Below the pieces are notes generated by a model, which was not told the DNA's origin, did not search any database, and was given only the letters and a program-made list of their open reading frames with translations. Positions 1 to 8,113 of a stretch of DNA of 64,000 bases are shown piece after piece. A program made the translations under genes and the position numbers. Every line of letters begins with the position of its first letter. Position 1 is the first letter of the stretch. This DNA is from Natronoarchaeum philippinense (GTDB taxonomy: Archaea; Halobacteriota; Halobacteria; Halobacteriales; Natronoarchaeaceae), in assembly GCF_900215575.1 (NCBI RefSeq), contig NZ_OBEJ01000001.1, positions 496,001-560,000 of the forward strand. The letters run 5' to 3'.

Positions 1-1173
1 CCACAGCGTCGTGATCCAGTTGAACACCTTGACCGCGCTGGGCACCGCGATCGCCAGCGAGACGGCCATGAACGCGCCCTCCAGCCGGGGGTTGAGCCCC
101 GACGCGAACATGTGGTGTGCCCAGACGCCGAAAGAGAGGACGCCGATGGCGAGCGTCGAGTAGACGACGAACTTGAACCCGAACAGCTTGCGTCCGGCAA
201 ACCGGGGTAACACGTAGCTGATCACCCCCATCGGCGGCAACACCAGAATGTACACTTCGGGGTGGCCGAAGAACCAGAACAGGTGTTGCCAGAGGATCGG
301 GCTCCCGCCCTCCGGCGCGAAAAACAGCGTCCCGAAGTTACGGTCGGCCAGCAGCATGAGGAGTGCGCTGCCCAGCAGCGGGAACGCGAACAGAATGATC
401 CCGGACTGGGTGAGGATCGTCCACGAGAAGATGTCGAGGTTGTGCCACCCCACGTCCTCGCCGCGCTCGGTGAAGATGGTGGCGATGAAGTTGATCGCAC
501 CCATCGTCGCCGAAACCCCCGAGAGGTGCAGCCCGAGCATCATCAGGTCCGCGCCGGGGTTGATCATCCCCGCGCTGGCGGCCGGCGTCCCCTGTGCCGT
601 ACTGGAGGTCGACAGCGGCGGATACATCGTCCACGAGGTCTGGGCGCCGGCGACGCCGTCGAAGATCGGCCAGAGGAAAAAGCCGCCCCAGATCAGCAGT
701 GCGGCCGGCGGCAACAGCCAGAACGCGATGGCGTTGATCCGCGGGAACGCCATGTCGTCAGCGCCGATCAACAGCGGGACAAAGTAGTTAGCGAAGGCGG
801 CGATAAACGGCGTCCCGAACAGGAACAGCATCGTGATGCCGTGGTTGGTCAGCAACGCGTTGTACACGTTCGTCGGGATGAGCGTCTGGCCGGGCTGGAG
901 CAGTTCCAGCCGCATCGTGACGACCATCAACCCGCCGACGCTGAACGCCGTCACCGCGAACAGCCCATAGAGGATGCCGATGTCCTTGTGATCGACGGTC
1001 GTCAGCCAGCGCAGTATTCCGCCGGGCTTTTCGACCGTCTCCTCGCGCTCTTGCTCGACTGTGCCTCCGGACGGCGCCGTCGTTCGCCAGCCGCCGAGCT
1101 GGTCGATCCACGCCGCGACGGCGACCAGAAGCAGGCCCATGAGGATCGTCAGGAGAACCTGACCAGCTACCAT
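1..1173 (-). CDS. coxA: Haem-copper (cytochrome c type) oxidase subunit I, C-terminus beyond the window
   Basis: Terminal oxidase subunit that reduces O2 at a haem/CuB centre in the membrane and pumps protons. From the ATG at 1173 the frame is open for 391 codons to the window edge. Visible are a haem-ligand His in NHGITMLF (about residue 111), the HPEVYI motif (about 304-309, CuB His and D-pathway Glu) and the WAHHMF pair (353-354), with several hydrophobic segments. An N-terminal extension of about 55 residues precedes the conserved VDHKDIG start. It is divergent from the dehydrogenase at 1316. Whether the electron donor is cytochrome c, halocyanin or quinol cannot be read from this fragment. 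Confidence 0.93.
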   Translation of the reverse strand, partial: MVAGQVLLTILMGLLLVAVAAWIDQLGGWRTTAPSGGTVEQEREETVEKPGGILRWLTTVDHKDIGILYGLFAVTAFSVGGLMVVTMRLELLQPGQTLIPTNVYNALLTNHGITMLFLFGTPFIAAFANYFVPLLIGADDMAFPRINAIAFWLLPPAALLIWGGFFLWPIFDGVAGAQTSWTMYPPLSTSSTAQGTPAASAGMINPGADLMMLGLHLSGVSATMGAINFIATIFTERGEDVGWHNLDIFSWTILTQSGIILFAFPLLGSALLMLLADRNFGTLFFAPEGGSPILWQHLFWFFGHPEVYILVLPPMGVISYVLPRFAGRKLFGFKFVVYSTLAIGVLSFGVWAHHMFASGLNPRLEGAFMAVSLAIAVPSAVKVFNWITTLW

Positions 1174-1283
1174 ACGTGTCTATGCTCGTCTGTGCTAATC
1201 AACGGCAGGGGTCGGTCCGACGACTCCCTGCCGGAGCGACGCCGTCGACGAGTCGAAACCAGCAGTGTTCGCCCCCGGACTGG

Positions 1284-1294
1284 CACTTATGAAC
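1284..1294 (+). promoter_or_regulatory. Putative TATA box of the D-2-hydroxyacid dehydrogenase gene
   Basis: CACTTATGAAC is centred about 27 bp before the ATG at 1316. That spacing implies a leaderless transcript and argues against the in-frame ATGs at 1265 and 1289. Confidence 0.5.
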
Positions 1295-1315
1295 CCCACT
1301 ACCGACCACTGCGAC

Positions 1316-2284
1316 ATGAGCGATCAACACGACGTGCTCGTGCTCCGCAAGGGAACGCACGGCATCCCGGTCGAACAGTACGCCGACGCGCTCCGCTCCC
1401 GGCTCCCCGACCGCGAGGTCACGCTCGCACGGACGCCGGCGGCCGAGCGCGAGAAGATCGAAGACGCGCGCATCGTGACGGGGATGGTGCTCGACGACGA
1501 CGTTCTCGATCACGCCGAGAGCATGGAAGTGTTTGCCTGCGCTTACGCCGGCGTCGGCCACCTTCCCCTCGACCGACTGCGCGAGCGCGGCGTCACCGTG
1601 ACGAACGCCTCGGGCGTCCACGGCCCGAACATGGGCGAGCACGTCGTCGGCAACGTGCTCTCCTTTACGCGGCGGTTCCACGAGGGGTTCCGCCGCCAGC
1701 GCCGCAACGAGTGGCGCCACTACCAGACCCACGAACTCCACGACAGTACTGTCACCGTCGTCGGGCTGGGCGCGATCGGGCAAGCTGTCGTCGAGCGCCT
1801 GCAGGGCTTCGGCGTCGACACGATCGGCGTCCGGCACACGCCCGAGAAAGGTGGCCCGACCGACGAAGTGATCGGCTTCGACGAGGACGACCTCCACGAC
1901 GCGCTCGGTCGCACGGACTACCTCGTCCTCTCGTGCCCGCTGACCGACGAGACGCGAGGGCTGATCGGCCACGACGAGTTCGTCACGCTCCCGACCGACT
2001 CCGTCTTGATCAACGTCGCCCGCGGCCCCGTCGTCGACACGGACGACCTGCTCACCGCGCTCCAGAGCAACTGGATCCGCGGCGCCGCGCTGGACGTGAC
2101 CGACCCCGAACCGCTCCCCGCGGACCACCCGCTGTGGAATCTCGGCAACGTCCAGATCACGCCCCACAACGCGGGCTACACGCCGAACTACTACGAGCGG
2201 CTGGCCGACATCGTCGCCGGAAACGTCCGACAGATCGACGAGACGGGCGAGTACGATGATCTAGAGAACGAAGTGTCGCTGTAG
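1316..2284 (+). CDS. D-isomer-specific 2-hydroxyacid dehydrogenase
   Basis: NAD(P)-dependent, probably cytoplasmic, oxidoreductase of the D-lactate / D-3-phosphoglycerate dehydrogenase superfamily; 322 residues. The Rossmann motif GLGAIG lies mid-protein. The three catalytic elements follow in order: Arg in NVARGPVVD, Glu in DVTDPEPLP and His in TPHNAG. There is no C-terminal ACT domain, so this is not a classical serA enzyme; glyoxylate, hydroxypyruvate or another 2-keto acid is possible. The start at MSDQHD is preferred over upstream ATGs because it fits the TATA spacing. The exact substrate is not readable from sequence. Confidence 0.88.
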   Translation: MSDQHDVLVLRKGTHGIPVEQYADALRSRLPDREVTLARTPAAEREKIEDARIVTGMVLDDDVLDHAESMEVFACAYAGVGHLPLDRLRERGVTVTNASGVHGPNMGEHVVGNVLSFTRRFHEGFRRQRRNEWRHYQTHELHDSTVTVVGLGAIGQAVVERLQGFGVDTIGVRHTPEKGGPTDEVIGFDEDDLHDALGRTDYLVLSCPLTDETRGLIGHDEFVTLPTDSVLINVARGPVVDTDDLLTALQSNWIRGAALDVTDPEPLPADHPLWNLGNVQITPHNAGYTPNYYERLADIVAGNVRQIDETGEYDDLENEVSL

Positions 2285-2289
2285 GAGAT

Positions 2290-3147
2290 TCACACCGCGA
2301 GGTACAACACCAGCACGCCGAACAGACCGGGCATCGACGCCAGCGCGTAGAGTGCGACCGCGTTTTCGGTCCCGTGCCCGACGACAGCGAGCACTGCGGC
2401 TAGCCCGAGAAATATCGCTGCCGTCCCGACCAGCGCGATACGCTCGACAGGTGGACGACGATCTTCGGCTTCGACTGGCTCGTCGGGCACCGCGGCGACG
2501 GCGGCGTCAGCAACCGCGCTCGGGACGGCGATCAGCCGGGGCTGATCCAAGTCGTTCGGTCCGGGATAAGAGAGCCAGAGGGCGGCGTAGCCGTGCAGGT
2601 CGATCCGACGAACGTCGGCCACGGCGTCGAGGTCGACCTCGCGGTCCTGCACGACGAGTCGGCCGGCCGTTGCGTCGAGGGTTCCGTCGGCGTCGATCAT
2701 CCCGGCGACGCTGGACGTGACTGCTGGAACTAGCATGATCGCCAGAAGTAGCGCCCACGAGCCCGCGTAGACAGCTGAAAGGATGCCGACGGAGCCCAGA
2801 ACGGCCGCGAGCATCATGGCCGCCCGGTTCAAATCCCCGTACTGGGGAAGATCTGCCGAGAGCGACCGACGCGCATCCCGATCGGAGACGACCGGAAGCA
2901 GGTACAAAAGCGAGAACGGACCACCGACCAGCGCCAGCAGTGTGACGAGTGCGAGGACGCCGAATTCGCCCGTTCGGATCGACCGGACGGCCAGCAGTGC
3001 GACGAGCGCGGCGAGTACCACCACGAGACCGCCGAAAAACGCCACCTGCAGGTACAGACAGAGCCGTCCGACCGTCGAGACGGTGGCGTCGCCCTGCCAC
3101 GTCGTGCTGCCATCGCCGTTCCACGTCGTGTTGGCGTCGCCGGACAC
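2290..3147 (-). CDS. Haloarchaeal multi-pass membrane protein of unknown function
   Basis: 285 residues from a GTG start. A short polar N-terminus rich in Asn, Thr and Trp precedes paired hydrophobic segments (about residues 28-75). Another pair follows at about 105-145, then a soluble stretch of about 80 residues with alternating hydrophobic residues, and two C-terminal hydrophobic helices (about 235-285). The soluble part resembles membrane-anchored PH-like modules, which is an inference from the pattern only. It runs convergent with the dehydrogenase, 5 bp apart. I do not recognise a specific family or role. Confidence 0.6.
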   Translation of the reverse strand: MSGDANTTWNGDGSTTWQGDATVSTVGRLCLYLQVAFFGGLVVVLAALVALLAVRSIRTGEFGVLALVTLLALVGGPFSLLYLLPVVSDRDARRSLSADLPQYGDLNRAAMMLAAVLGSVGILSAVYAGSWALLLAIMLVPAVTSSVAGMIDADGTLDATAGRLVVQDREVDLDAVADVRRIDLHGYAALWLSYPGPNDLDQPRLIAVPSAVADAAVAAVPDEPVEAEDRRPPVERIALVGTAAIFLGLAAVLAVVGHGTENAVALYALASMPGLFGVLVLYLAV

Positions 3148-3207
3148 AGGCGACGCTACGAGTCAGAAATATATCAAGATGACGCCGGTCGAAACGGGAC
3201 GGCCGAC

Positions 3208-4242
3208 TTAGAGGTAGCCTTCCTCGACCAGCAACTCGCCGTTGAGCACGCTGGCGCCGGCGGCGCCGCGGATCGTGTTGTGAGCTAGGCAGTCGTACTG
3301 GACGCCGTCGCTGGTCTCTTGGACAGGGCCGGTTGCGACGCCCTGCCCGCCGGCGACGTTGCGGTCGAGGCGGGGCTGGGGTCGGCTGGGGTCCTCGAAG
3401 ACCTTGATCAGTTCGTCGGGTGCGCTGTGGAGGTCGATCGTCGGCGCGTCGCGGAAGGCGGCCTCGACATCCTCGGGTGCGGCGTCCTCGCGCAGGGAGG
3501 CGAACACGTTTTCGAGGTGGCCGTCGAGCGTCGCCACGCGGTTACACGACGCCGTCACGTCGACATCGTGCCACGAAAGCTCGGCGCCGTCGAACTCGCC
3601 GAGCAGCTTGCGGGACTCGGTCTCCATCTTCTCTTCCTCGCCGCCGATGTGGGGCAGGACGTTGTCGATGATCTCCATCGAGGTGACGCCGTCGTAGCCC
3701 GCGCCGGAGACGGCCTGCAGCGTCGAGACGTACGCCCGTTCGAGGCCGAACTGATCGAGCTGGGCCAGCGTCGGCACCATCGTGATCGTCGAGCAGTTGG
3801 GGTTCTTGATCAGCGCGCCGTCCCAGCCCCGCTCGTCTCGCTGGACCTCGATCAGGTCGAGGTGGTCGTGGTTGACCTCCGGGATGACGAGGGGCACGTC
3901 CTCTGCGAGCCGGGAGTTCGAGGAGTTCGAGGAGACGACGTAGCCGTCCTCGACGAACTCGGGTTCGACCTGCTCGCCGACGCTGGAGGGCAGCGACGAG
4001 AAGATCAGGTCCACGTCGTTGTCGACCTCGTCGGGGTCGGTCGCCGAGACGGTGATGTCGGCCACGTCGGCCGGGATCGGCGTGTTGACGCGCCACTTCG
4101 CGGCATCGCTGTAGGACCGGCCCGCGCTCGACTCGCTGGCGGTCAGGGCCGCGATCTCGAACTGCGGGTGGGGATCGAGTAGCTGGATCAGGCGCTGTCC
4201 GACTGCGCCGGTCGCTCCGAGAATACCGACTCGTACTGACAT
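3208..4242 (-). CDS. asd: Aspartate-semialdehyde dehydrogenase
   Basis: Converts aspartyl-4-phosphate to aspartate semialdehyde with NADPH, the branch point to lysine, threonine and methionine. 344 residues from MSVRVG. The N-terminal dinucleotide loop GATGAVGQ (about 9-16) and the active-site Cys in NPNCSTI (about C150) are present, followed by the GYDGV and CNRVATLDGH regions typical of the archaeal form. An upstream in-frame ATG at 4269 is less likely because homologues begin at the Rossmann strand. It lies downstream of rps17e on the same strand. Confidence 0.93.
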   Translation of the reverse strand: MSVRVGILGATGAVGQRLIQLLDPHPQFEIAALTASESSAGRSYSDAAKWRVNTPIPADVADITVSATDPDEVDNDVDLIFSSLPSSVGEQVEPEFVEDGYVVSSNSSNSRLAEDVPLVIPEVNHDHLDLIEVQRDERGWDGALIKNPNCSTITMVPTLAQLDQFGLERAYVSTLQAVSGAGYDGVTSMEIIDNVLPHIGGEEEKMETESRKLLGEFDGAELSWHDVDVTASCNRVATLDGHLENVFASLREDAAPEDVEAAFRDAPTIDLHSAPDELIKVFEDPSRPQPRLDRNVAGGQGVATGPVQETSDGVQYDCLAHNTIRGAAGASVLNGELLVEEGYL

Positions 4243-4398
4243 TGTGGTAGGGGTGGTATCGGGGAGCAAAAACGGTTTGGATAGCTCTTCGTCACTGGCC
4301 TCGGCGCCCGGACCGATCGGTCGGTGGCCGAGTCGCGGCCGGCCGACAGCGACGCCACTGCTCGGCGTCGAGGACGGCCAGAGAATCGGAGAACCGAG

Positions 4399-4590
4399 TT
4401 ACGCTTCGGCGTTGCCGCTCTTCTTGCGCACGATGTAGCCCGCGACGCGGTTGCGCACGTCCTTGGACTCGATGTTGGTCAGCGTGTCGACGCCGTCTTT
4501 GTTGTGCTCGAAGTCGGTCGAGAATGCGTCGGGATAGCGCTCCAGCAGCACGTTACCGGTCTTCTTCACGTACCCAGGTTTGATTGGCAT
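4399..4590 (-). CDS. rps17e: 30S ribosomal protein S17e
   Basis: Small archaeal/eukaryotic-type ribosomal protein of 63 residues beginning MPIKPGYVKK, followed by the conserved LLERYPDAFSTDFEHNK and VRNRVAGYI segments, basic at the start and acidic inside as in halophiles. The start at 4590 is the ATG used by the family; the frame extends further upstream without conserved sequence. It sits between asd and the DUF447-cofD group on the same strand. Confidence 0.95.
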   Translation of the reverse strand: MPIKPGYVKKTGNVLLERYPDAFSTDFEHNKDGVDTLTNIESKDVRNRVAGYIVRKKSGNAEA

Positions 4591-4742
4591 GTTCGAATCG
4601 TTGTCCGACCGCCGCCTAAAAGGGTTCGATGTTCGACGCACGGTTGCGGCGTGCGACGCCGTCGTCGAGCCAGCACCGACGGGCTATTTCGGACCCAGAT
4701 CGCGGCGTCGCAGGCGAGAGATCCGACCCCCCGAGGGTGGCG

Positions 4743-5372
4743 TCACAGCCGATCGCGCCAGCCGGTCCGCTCGGTGAGTAGCTCGAACGCCGCGCGCTCG
4801 CGCTCGCCGCCGCAGGTCTCGACGACCTCGGCGAAGTACGCGAGCCGATCGAGCAACGCATCGGTGTCGTAGGCATCGACATCCAGCCGCGAGGCCGCCA
4901 CGGTCGCCTCGATCACTGCGTAGTAGCCGCGGTTCGTCGTCGGCGTCGCACCCTCCCGACGGCCCGATTCGATCGGCGTCAGCACCCACTCTTCCCAGCG
5001 CGTCCCGCCGTCTTCACCGGCATCGACGCGCTCGGCGTCGACGCGAACCCACGCATCGGCGTCGGGGTGAACGGGCTCCTCGCGCTCGTGGATCGTGAGG
5101 GCGGCCTCGACGAACAGCATGGGATCGCGGACGAACTGGACGTACCCCGCGCCGCGCTCCTCGAAGTTTCGCCGCGTTCTGGTCGCCCCCCACGTCGTCG
5201 CGGTGACAGGGTCGCCCGCGTGCAGGCCGAGCGCGGCGAAGTTCCACAAGTCATTCGGCCCGAGCGTGGCGACGACGGACTCGGTGACGCCCCGAAGTTC
5301 GGCGGGCCACGAAGCGTCGCCGTCGGCGTCGTGCTGCTGTTCGGCGTTCGAGTCGGCGTCCGGCACGCTCAC
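4743..5372 (-). CDS. DUF447 family protein
   Basis: 209 residues from a GTG that overlaps the stop of the upstream CitG-like gene by 4 bp (GTGA), so translation is probably coupled. An acidic N-terminal tail precedes the conserved NDLWNFAALGL, TWGATRTRRNF and YVQFVRDPMLFVEAAL stretches. The family is archaeal and resembles flavin-binding split-barrel proteins, but no catalytic role is established to my knowledge. Homologues also occur, as I recall, among methanopterin-linked C1-transfer genes of methylotrophs. Its place in the cofD operon suggests a cofactor-related job (inference). Confidence 0.72.
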   Translation of the reverse strand: MSVPDADSNAEQQHDADGDASWPAELRGVTESVVATLGPNDLWNFAALGLHAGDPVTATTWGATRTRRNFEERGAGYVQFVRDPMLFVEAALTIHEREEPVHPDADAWVRVDAERVDAGEDGGTRWEEWVLTPIESGRREGATPTTNRGYYAVIEATVAASRLDVDAYDTDALLDRLAYFAEVVETCGGERERAAFELLTERTGWRDRL

Positions 5373-6208
5373 ACCTCCAGCCCGTCGCGTTCGAGCGCGA
5401 CAAAGAGCGCGCCAGCCGTCACGTCGGCGGTCGTCCCGGGGTTGATCCCCGATTCGACGAGCGAGTCGGCGAAAGCCCGAACGTGATCCGGCCCGCCCTC
5501 GCGGGCCTCCTGTGCCCGGACCATCACGCTTCTGGCGGTCGATTCGCCGTGTTTCTTGGCGACGTGCGTGTCGGGCTCGTGGGCGAGCAGCCAGAGGAAC
5601 GTCTCGGCCGCCCGTGCGGGGAGCGGCCCGTCGAGCGCCGCGATTCGGTCGGCGGCCTCGAACGTCTGTTCGAATCCGTCGGTCCACTCTCTGGCGATGC
5701 CATCGCGGTCGGCGCTTCGCTCCATCAGATCCGCCAGCGTTAGCCCGCGAGTTCGGATCGCCTCGGCGGCGTCGCTCCCGCGGCGCACGTCCAGCGGCTC
5801 CATCTCCTCGGGCGGGTCGCCGGCGCGCACGTCGACGTGGTCGAACGCCCGGTAGAAGTCGACGGCGTCCTCGACTGTGGTGGCAGCGACCGTCCCCGCG
5901 GCGGCCTCGGGCGTCAGCTCTCCCTCGCCCGCCGTCCGGACGAGTGGCATCGAGAGGAGTAACGCGCCGAACTGGGTGTTGCCGCCGCGCTGGTCGGCCA
6001 TCCCTTCGACGGCGCGCTCGAAGGCGGCGCCGACGCGCTCGCCGCGCTCGGCGGCGCGAAGCCCGCCTTGGGCGCCGACGGCGCCGGCCAGAAAGTGCTC
6101 GAAGCGCAGCCCAGGAAGGTCGCGCTCGCGGTCCACGTTGCCGGGCTTTGGCGTCCCAGCGACTTCGATCAACAGCGCGAGTTCGGCGTTCTGTGCGGCG
6201 GTTCGCAT
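5369..6208 (-). CDS. CitG-like (triphosphoribosyl-dephospho-CoA synthase family) protein
   Basis: 279 residues. The N-terminal AGTPKPGNVDRERD segment, GGNTQFGALLLSMPL in the middle and HEPDTHVAKKHG toward the C-terminus match the all-helical CitG/MdcB family, which attaches a ribosyl-nucleotide to a phosphopantetheine-like group. There is no citrate lyase or malonate decarboxylase here, so the classical substrate is unlikely. It is the third gene of a tight cofD-led operon and overlaps the DUF447 gene. A role in making or modifying a pterin- or deazaflavin-type cofactor is an inference. Confidence 0.75.
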   Translation of the reverse strand: MRTAAQNAELALLIEVAGTPKPGNVDRERDLPGLRFEHFLAGAVGAQGGLRAAERGERVGAAFERAVEGMADQRGGNTQFGALLLSMPLVRTAGEGELTPEAAAGTVAATTVEDAVDFYRAFDHVDVRAGDPPEEMEPLDVRRGSDAAEAIRTRGLTLADLMERSADRDGIAREWTDGFEQTFEAADRIAALDGPLPARAAETFLWLLAHEPDTHVAKKHGESTARSVMVRAQEAREGGPDHVRAFADSLVESGINPGTTADVTAGALFVALERDGLEV

Positions 6209-6238
6209 CGTCTTCCTGAATCTCGACGCCGCTGGTAC

Positions 6239-7015
6239 TTAGGACTGGGGCTCCGGCGGCCGGTTGTCAGGTCGTTCCTCGGCGTCGCCGTCGAACCACT
6301 CGTCGACGGCGTCGCGGACGCGTCTGAGAACGGCTGGCTCGGTGCTCGGACGACCGACGCTGACCGCGTCGGCGCCGTAGCGCAGGTACTCGCGGACCGA
6401 CGCCCGGTCTCGAACCTCGTTGTTGGCGACGACGAACAGATCGGCGGCGTCGACGACATCCCGGACGACCGCCTCCGAGTCCATCGCGTCGACGTGGATC
6501 GCGTCGGCGCCAGCGCTCTCGATCCGGCGGGCTGTCTCGGGCAGGTCGACGCCCTCGACTTCCGCCCGAACCTTCACGCTCACTTGTGCGCCCACATCGG
6601 ACGCCGCGGCGACGTACTCGCAGAGCCGATCGGTGTCCGCCAGCAGGGCCTCGCCACAGCCGGCGGCACACAGTTCGGATTGGCGGCAGTGGGCGTTGAT
6701 CTCCACTATGGCGTCCTGCCGCGCACAAATTTCGGCGGCCTCGCGGATCGGTTCTACAGTGGCACTTCGGACGTTCATCGCCGGGGAGAGCGGGGCGTCG
6801 TCGAGCGCGGCCAGTTGCTCGTCGACGAACGCGAGGGGATCGTCGGGCAGGAACTCCTCGCGGTCACGGGCGACCAGCTCGCGGGCGGCTTGGCGCGAGC
6901 GCTCGTCGAGTGCGACTCCCCCGAGCACGGCGGTATCGGCGTGCTCGGCGGCGGCTGCTGCCCACTCGGCGTCGGATTGGCCGCTCAGGCTCGCCAAGAC
7001 GACGCGGCCGAACAC
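6239..7015 (-). CDS. Dihydrouridine-synthase-like TIM-barrel oxidoreductase
   Basis: 258 residues from a GTG start, 4 bp after the cofD stop codon. SPAMNVRS, EINAHCRQSELCAAGCG, VSVKVRAEV and HVDAMD followed by VVANNEV resemble the FMN-binding barrel of tRNA-dihydrouridine synthases and dihydroorotate dehydrogenases. The Cys-rich CRQSELCAAGCGEAL loop lies where Dus enzymes carry their catalytic Cys. It is shorter than a true Dus and lacks the C-terminal tRNA-binding helical domain. With cofD upstream and CitG-like/DUF447 genes downstream, a small-molecule cofactor role is more likely than tRNA modification (inference). Confidence 0.7.
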   Translation of the reverse strand: MFGRVVLASLSGQSDAEWAAAAAEHADTAVLGGVALDERSRQAARELVARDREEFLPDDPLAFVDEQLAALDDAPLSPAMNVRSATVEPIREAAEICARQDAIVEINAHCRQSELCAAGCGEALLADTDRLCEYVAAASDVGAQVSVKVRAEVEGVDLPETARRIESAGADAIHVDAMDSEAVVRDVVDAADLFVVANNEVRDRASVREYLRYGADAVSVGRPSTEPAVLRRVRDAVDEWFDGDAEERPDNRPPEPQS

Positions 7016-7019
7016 GGCG

Positions 7020-8012
7020 CTAGCGGACCTCCTCTAAGGCGGCCTCGACGGCGCTCGTGACGCGCGCGGCGTCCTCCGGGCCGTCGATCGAAATATCGGT
7101 CCGGACGACCGGCACGTCGAACTCGGTGTCGTCGTCTTCGTCGACGACCAGCGCGTCGGCGAAGGGGTAGGCCGTCTCCAACCCGGCAGAGCTGGGATCG
7201 GCGCCGACGGCCTCCATCAACTGAGCGACCGGCCCAGAGAACGCTTCGCCCTCGATGAACGGCGAGACGGCGACGACGTTGGTCGTCCACAGCGCGTCGC
7301 CGAAGCCGGGCACCGCCAGCATCGGCCCGATGCTCGTGACGGGGTTCGACGGCCCGATCACGACGTCGTCACTGAGTGCGTCGAGCACGCCGGGCGCCGG
7401 TTCGGCCTTCGAGGAACCCCGGAACTCGACGCTCTCGACCTCCGGTTCGCCGCCGTGGCCGACCCAGAACTCCTGAAAGTGCATCACGCCGTCGGGCGTG
7501 TGGAGCAGGCTCGCAACGGGGTCGTCGCTCATCGGCAACAGATCGAGCGTCAGGCCGAACCCCTCGGCCAGCCGTGCGGTGACCTCCGAGAGGCTGTGGC
7601 CCTGATCGAGCAGGCTCGTCCGGGTGATATGCACCGCTCGGTCGCGGTCGCCGATCTCCATGAACTCGGCGGCGCCCGAGAAGCGACGCCACTCGGCGAT
7701 GTCGCGGCCCTCGGTCTGTTTGTCCTCCGGCAGGAACGTCGGTTCGGCGTCGATCCCCATCGCCTCGCCGATGTCGCCCAGCGCGCTGTGGGTCCGGGTG
7801 GTGTCGCCTTTGATCCCCCACCAGTCCTCGCGGTCGAGGATGCCACCGCCCTGAAAGAGCAGCGTGTCGACGTCCGGCGAGACCAGCAAACCGCCGAGTT
7901 CCACGTCGTCGCCGGTGTTCGCTATCACCGTCGTCTCGTCGGGCGAGAAAGAGCCCCCGGCGCCGTCGAGCAGCTTCGGCGTTCCGGTGCCGCCCGAGAG
8001 GAACGTGACCAT
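7020..8012 (-). CDS. cofD: 2-phospho-L-lactate transferase (coenzyme F420 biosynthesis)
   Basis: Transfers the phospholactyl (or phosphoenolpyruvyl) moiety to the deazaflavin Fo, making the F420-0 backbone. 330 residues: N-terminal [14 protein letters not shown] nucleotide loop, [19 protein letters not shown] and [14 protein letters not shown] are signature stretches. It is the first gene of a same-strand run that continues into the Dus-like, CitG-like and DUF447 genes with spacings of 4 bp, 30 bp and a 4-bp overlap. The promoter region carries a perfect palindrome over the TATA position. Confidence 0.94.
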   Translation of the reverse strand: MVTFLSGGTGTPKLLDGAGGSFSPDETTVIANTGDDVELGGLLVSPDVDTLLFQGGGILDREDWWGIKGDTTRTHSALGDIGEAMGIDAEPTFLPEDKQTEGRDIAEWRRFSGAAEFMEIGDRDRAVHITRTSLLDQGHSLSEVTARLAEGFGLTLDLLPMSDDPVASLLHTPDGVMHFQEFWVGHGGEPEVESVEFRGSSKAEPAPGVLDALSDDVVIGPSNPVTSIGPMLAVPGFGDALWTTNVVAVSPFIEGEAFSGPVAQLMEAVGADPSSAGLETAYPFADALVVDEDDDTEFDVPVVRTDISIDGPEDAARVTSAVEAALEEVR

Positions 8013-8032
8013 ACCACTCCTACTGGACGGGG

Positions 8033-8044
8033 GGACTATAGTCC
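8033..8044 (-). promoter_or_regulatory. Palindromic TATA element of the cofD operon
   Basis: GGACTATAGTCC is a perfect 12-bp palindrome whose centre is about 26 bp upstream of the cofD ATG at 8012, where the TATA box of a leaderless message would sit. A palindrome over the TATA site could also be an operator (inference). Confidence 0.45.
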
Positions 8045-8113
8045 TGACGAGGATTTACGCGGAAACGATCGTCGGGAGACCGTCTGTCCGCGTTTGGTCG
8101 TCCTTCGGCGTCG

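Noticed and set aside
262-2259. A 665-codon open frame on the plus strand through coxA and the dehydrogenase
   Set aside because: It is rich in Arg, Pro and His without domain structure, covers two well-supported genes in other frames, and is a shadow caused by high GC content.
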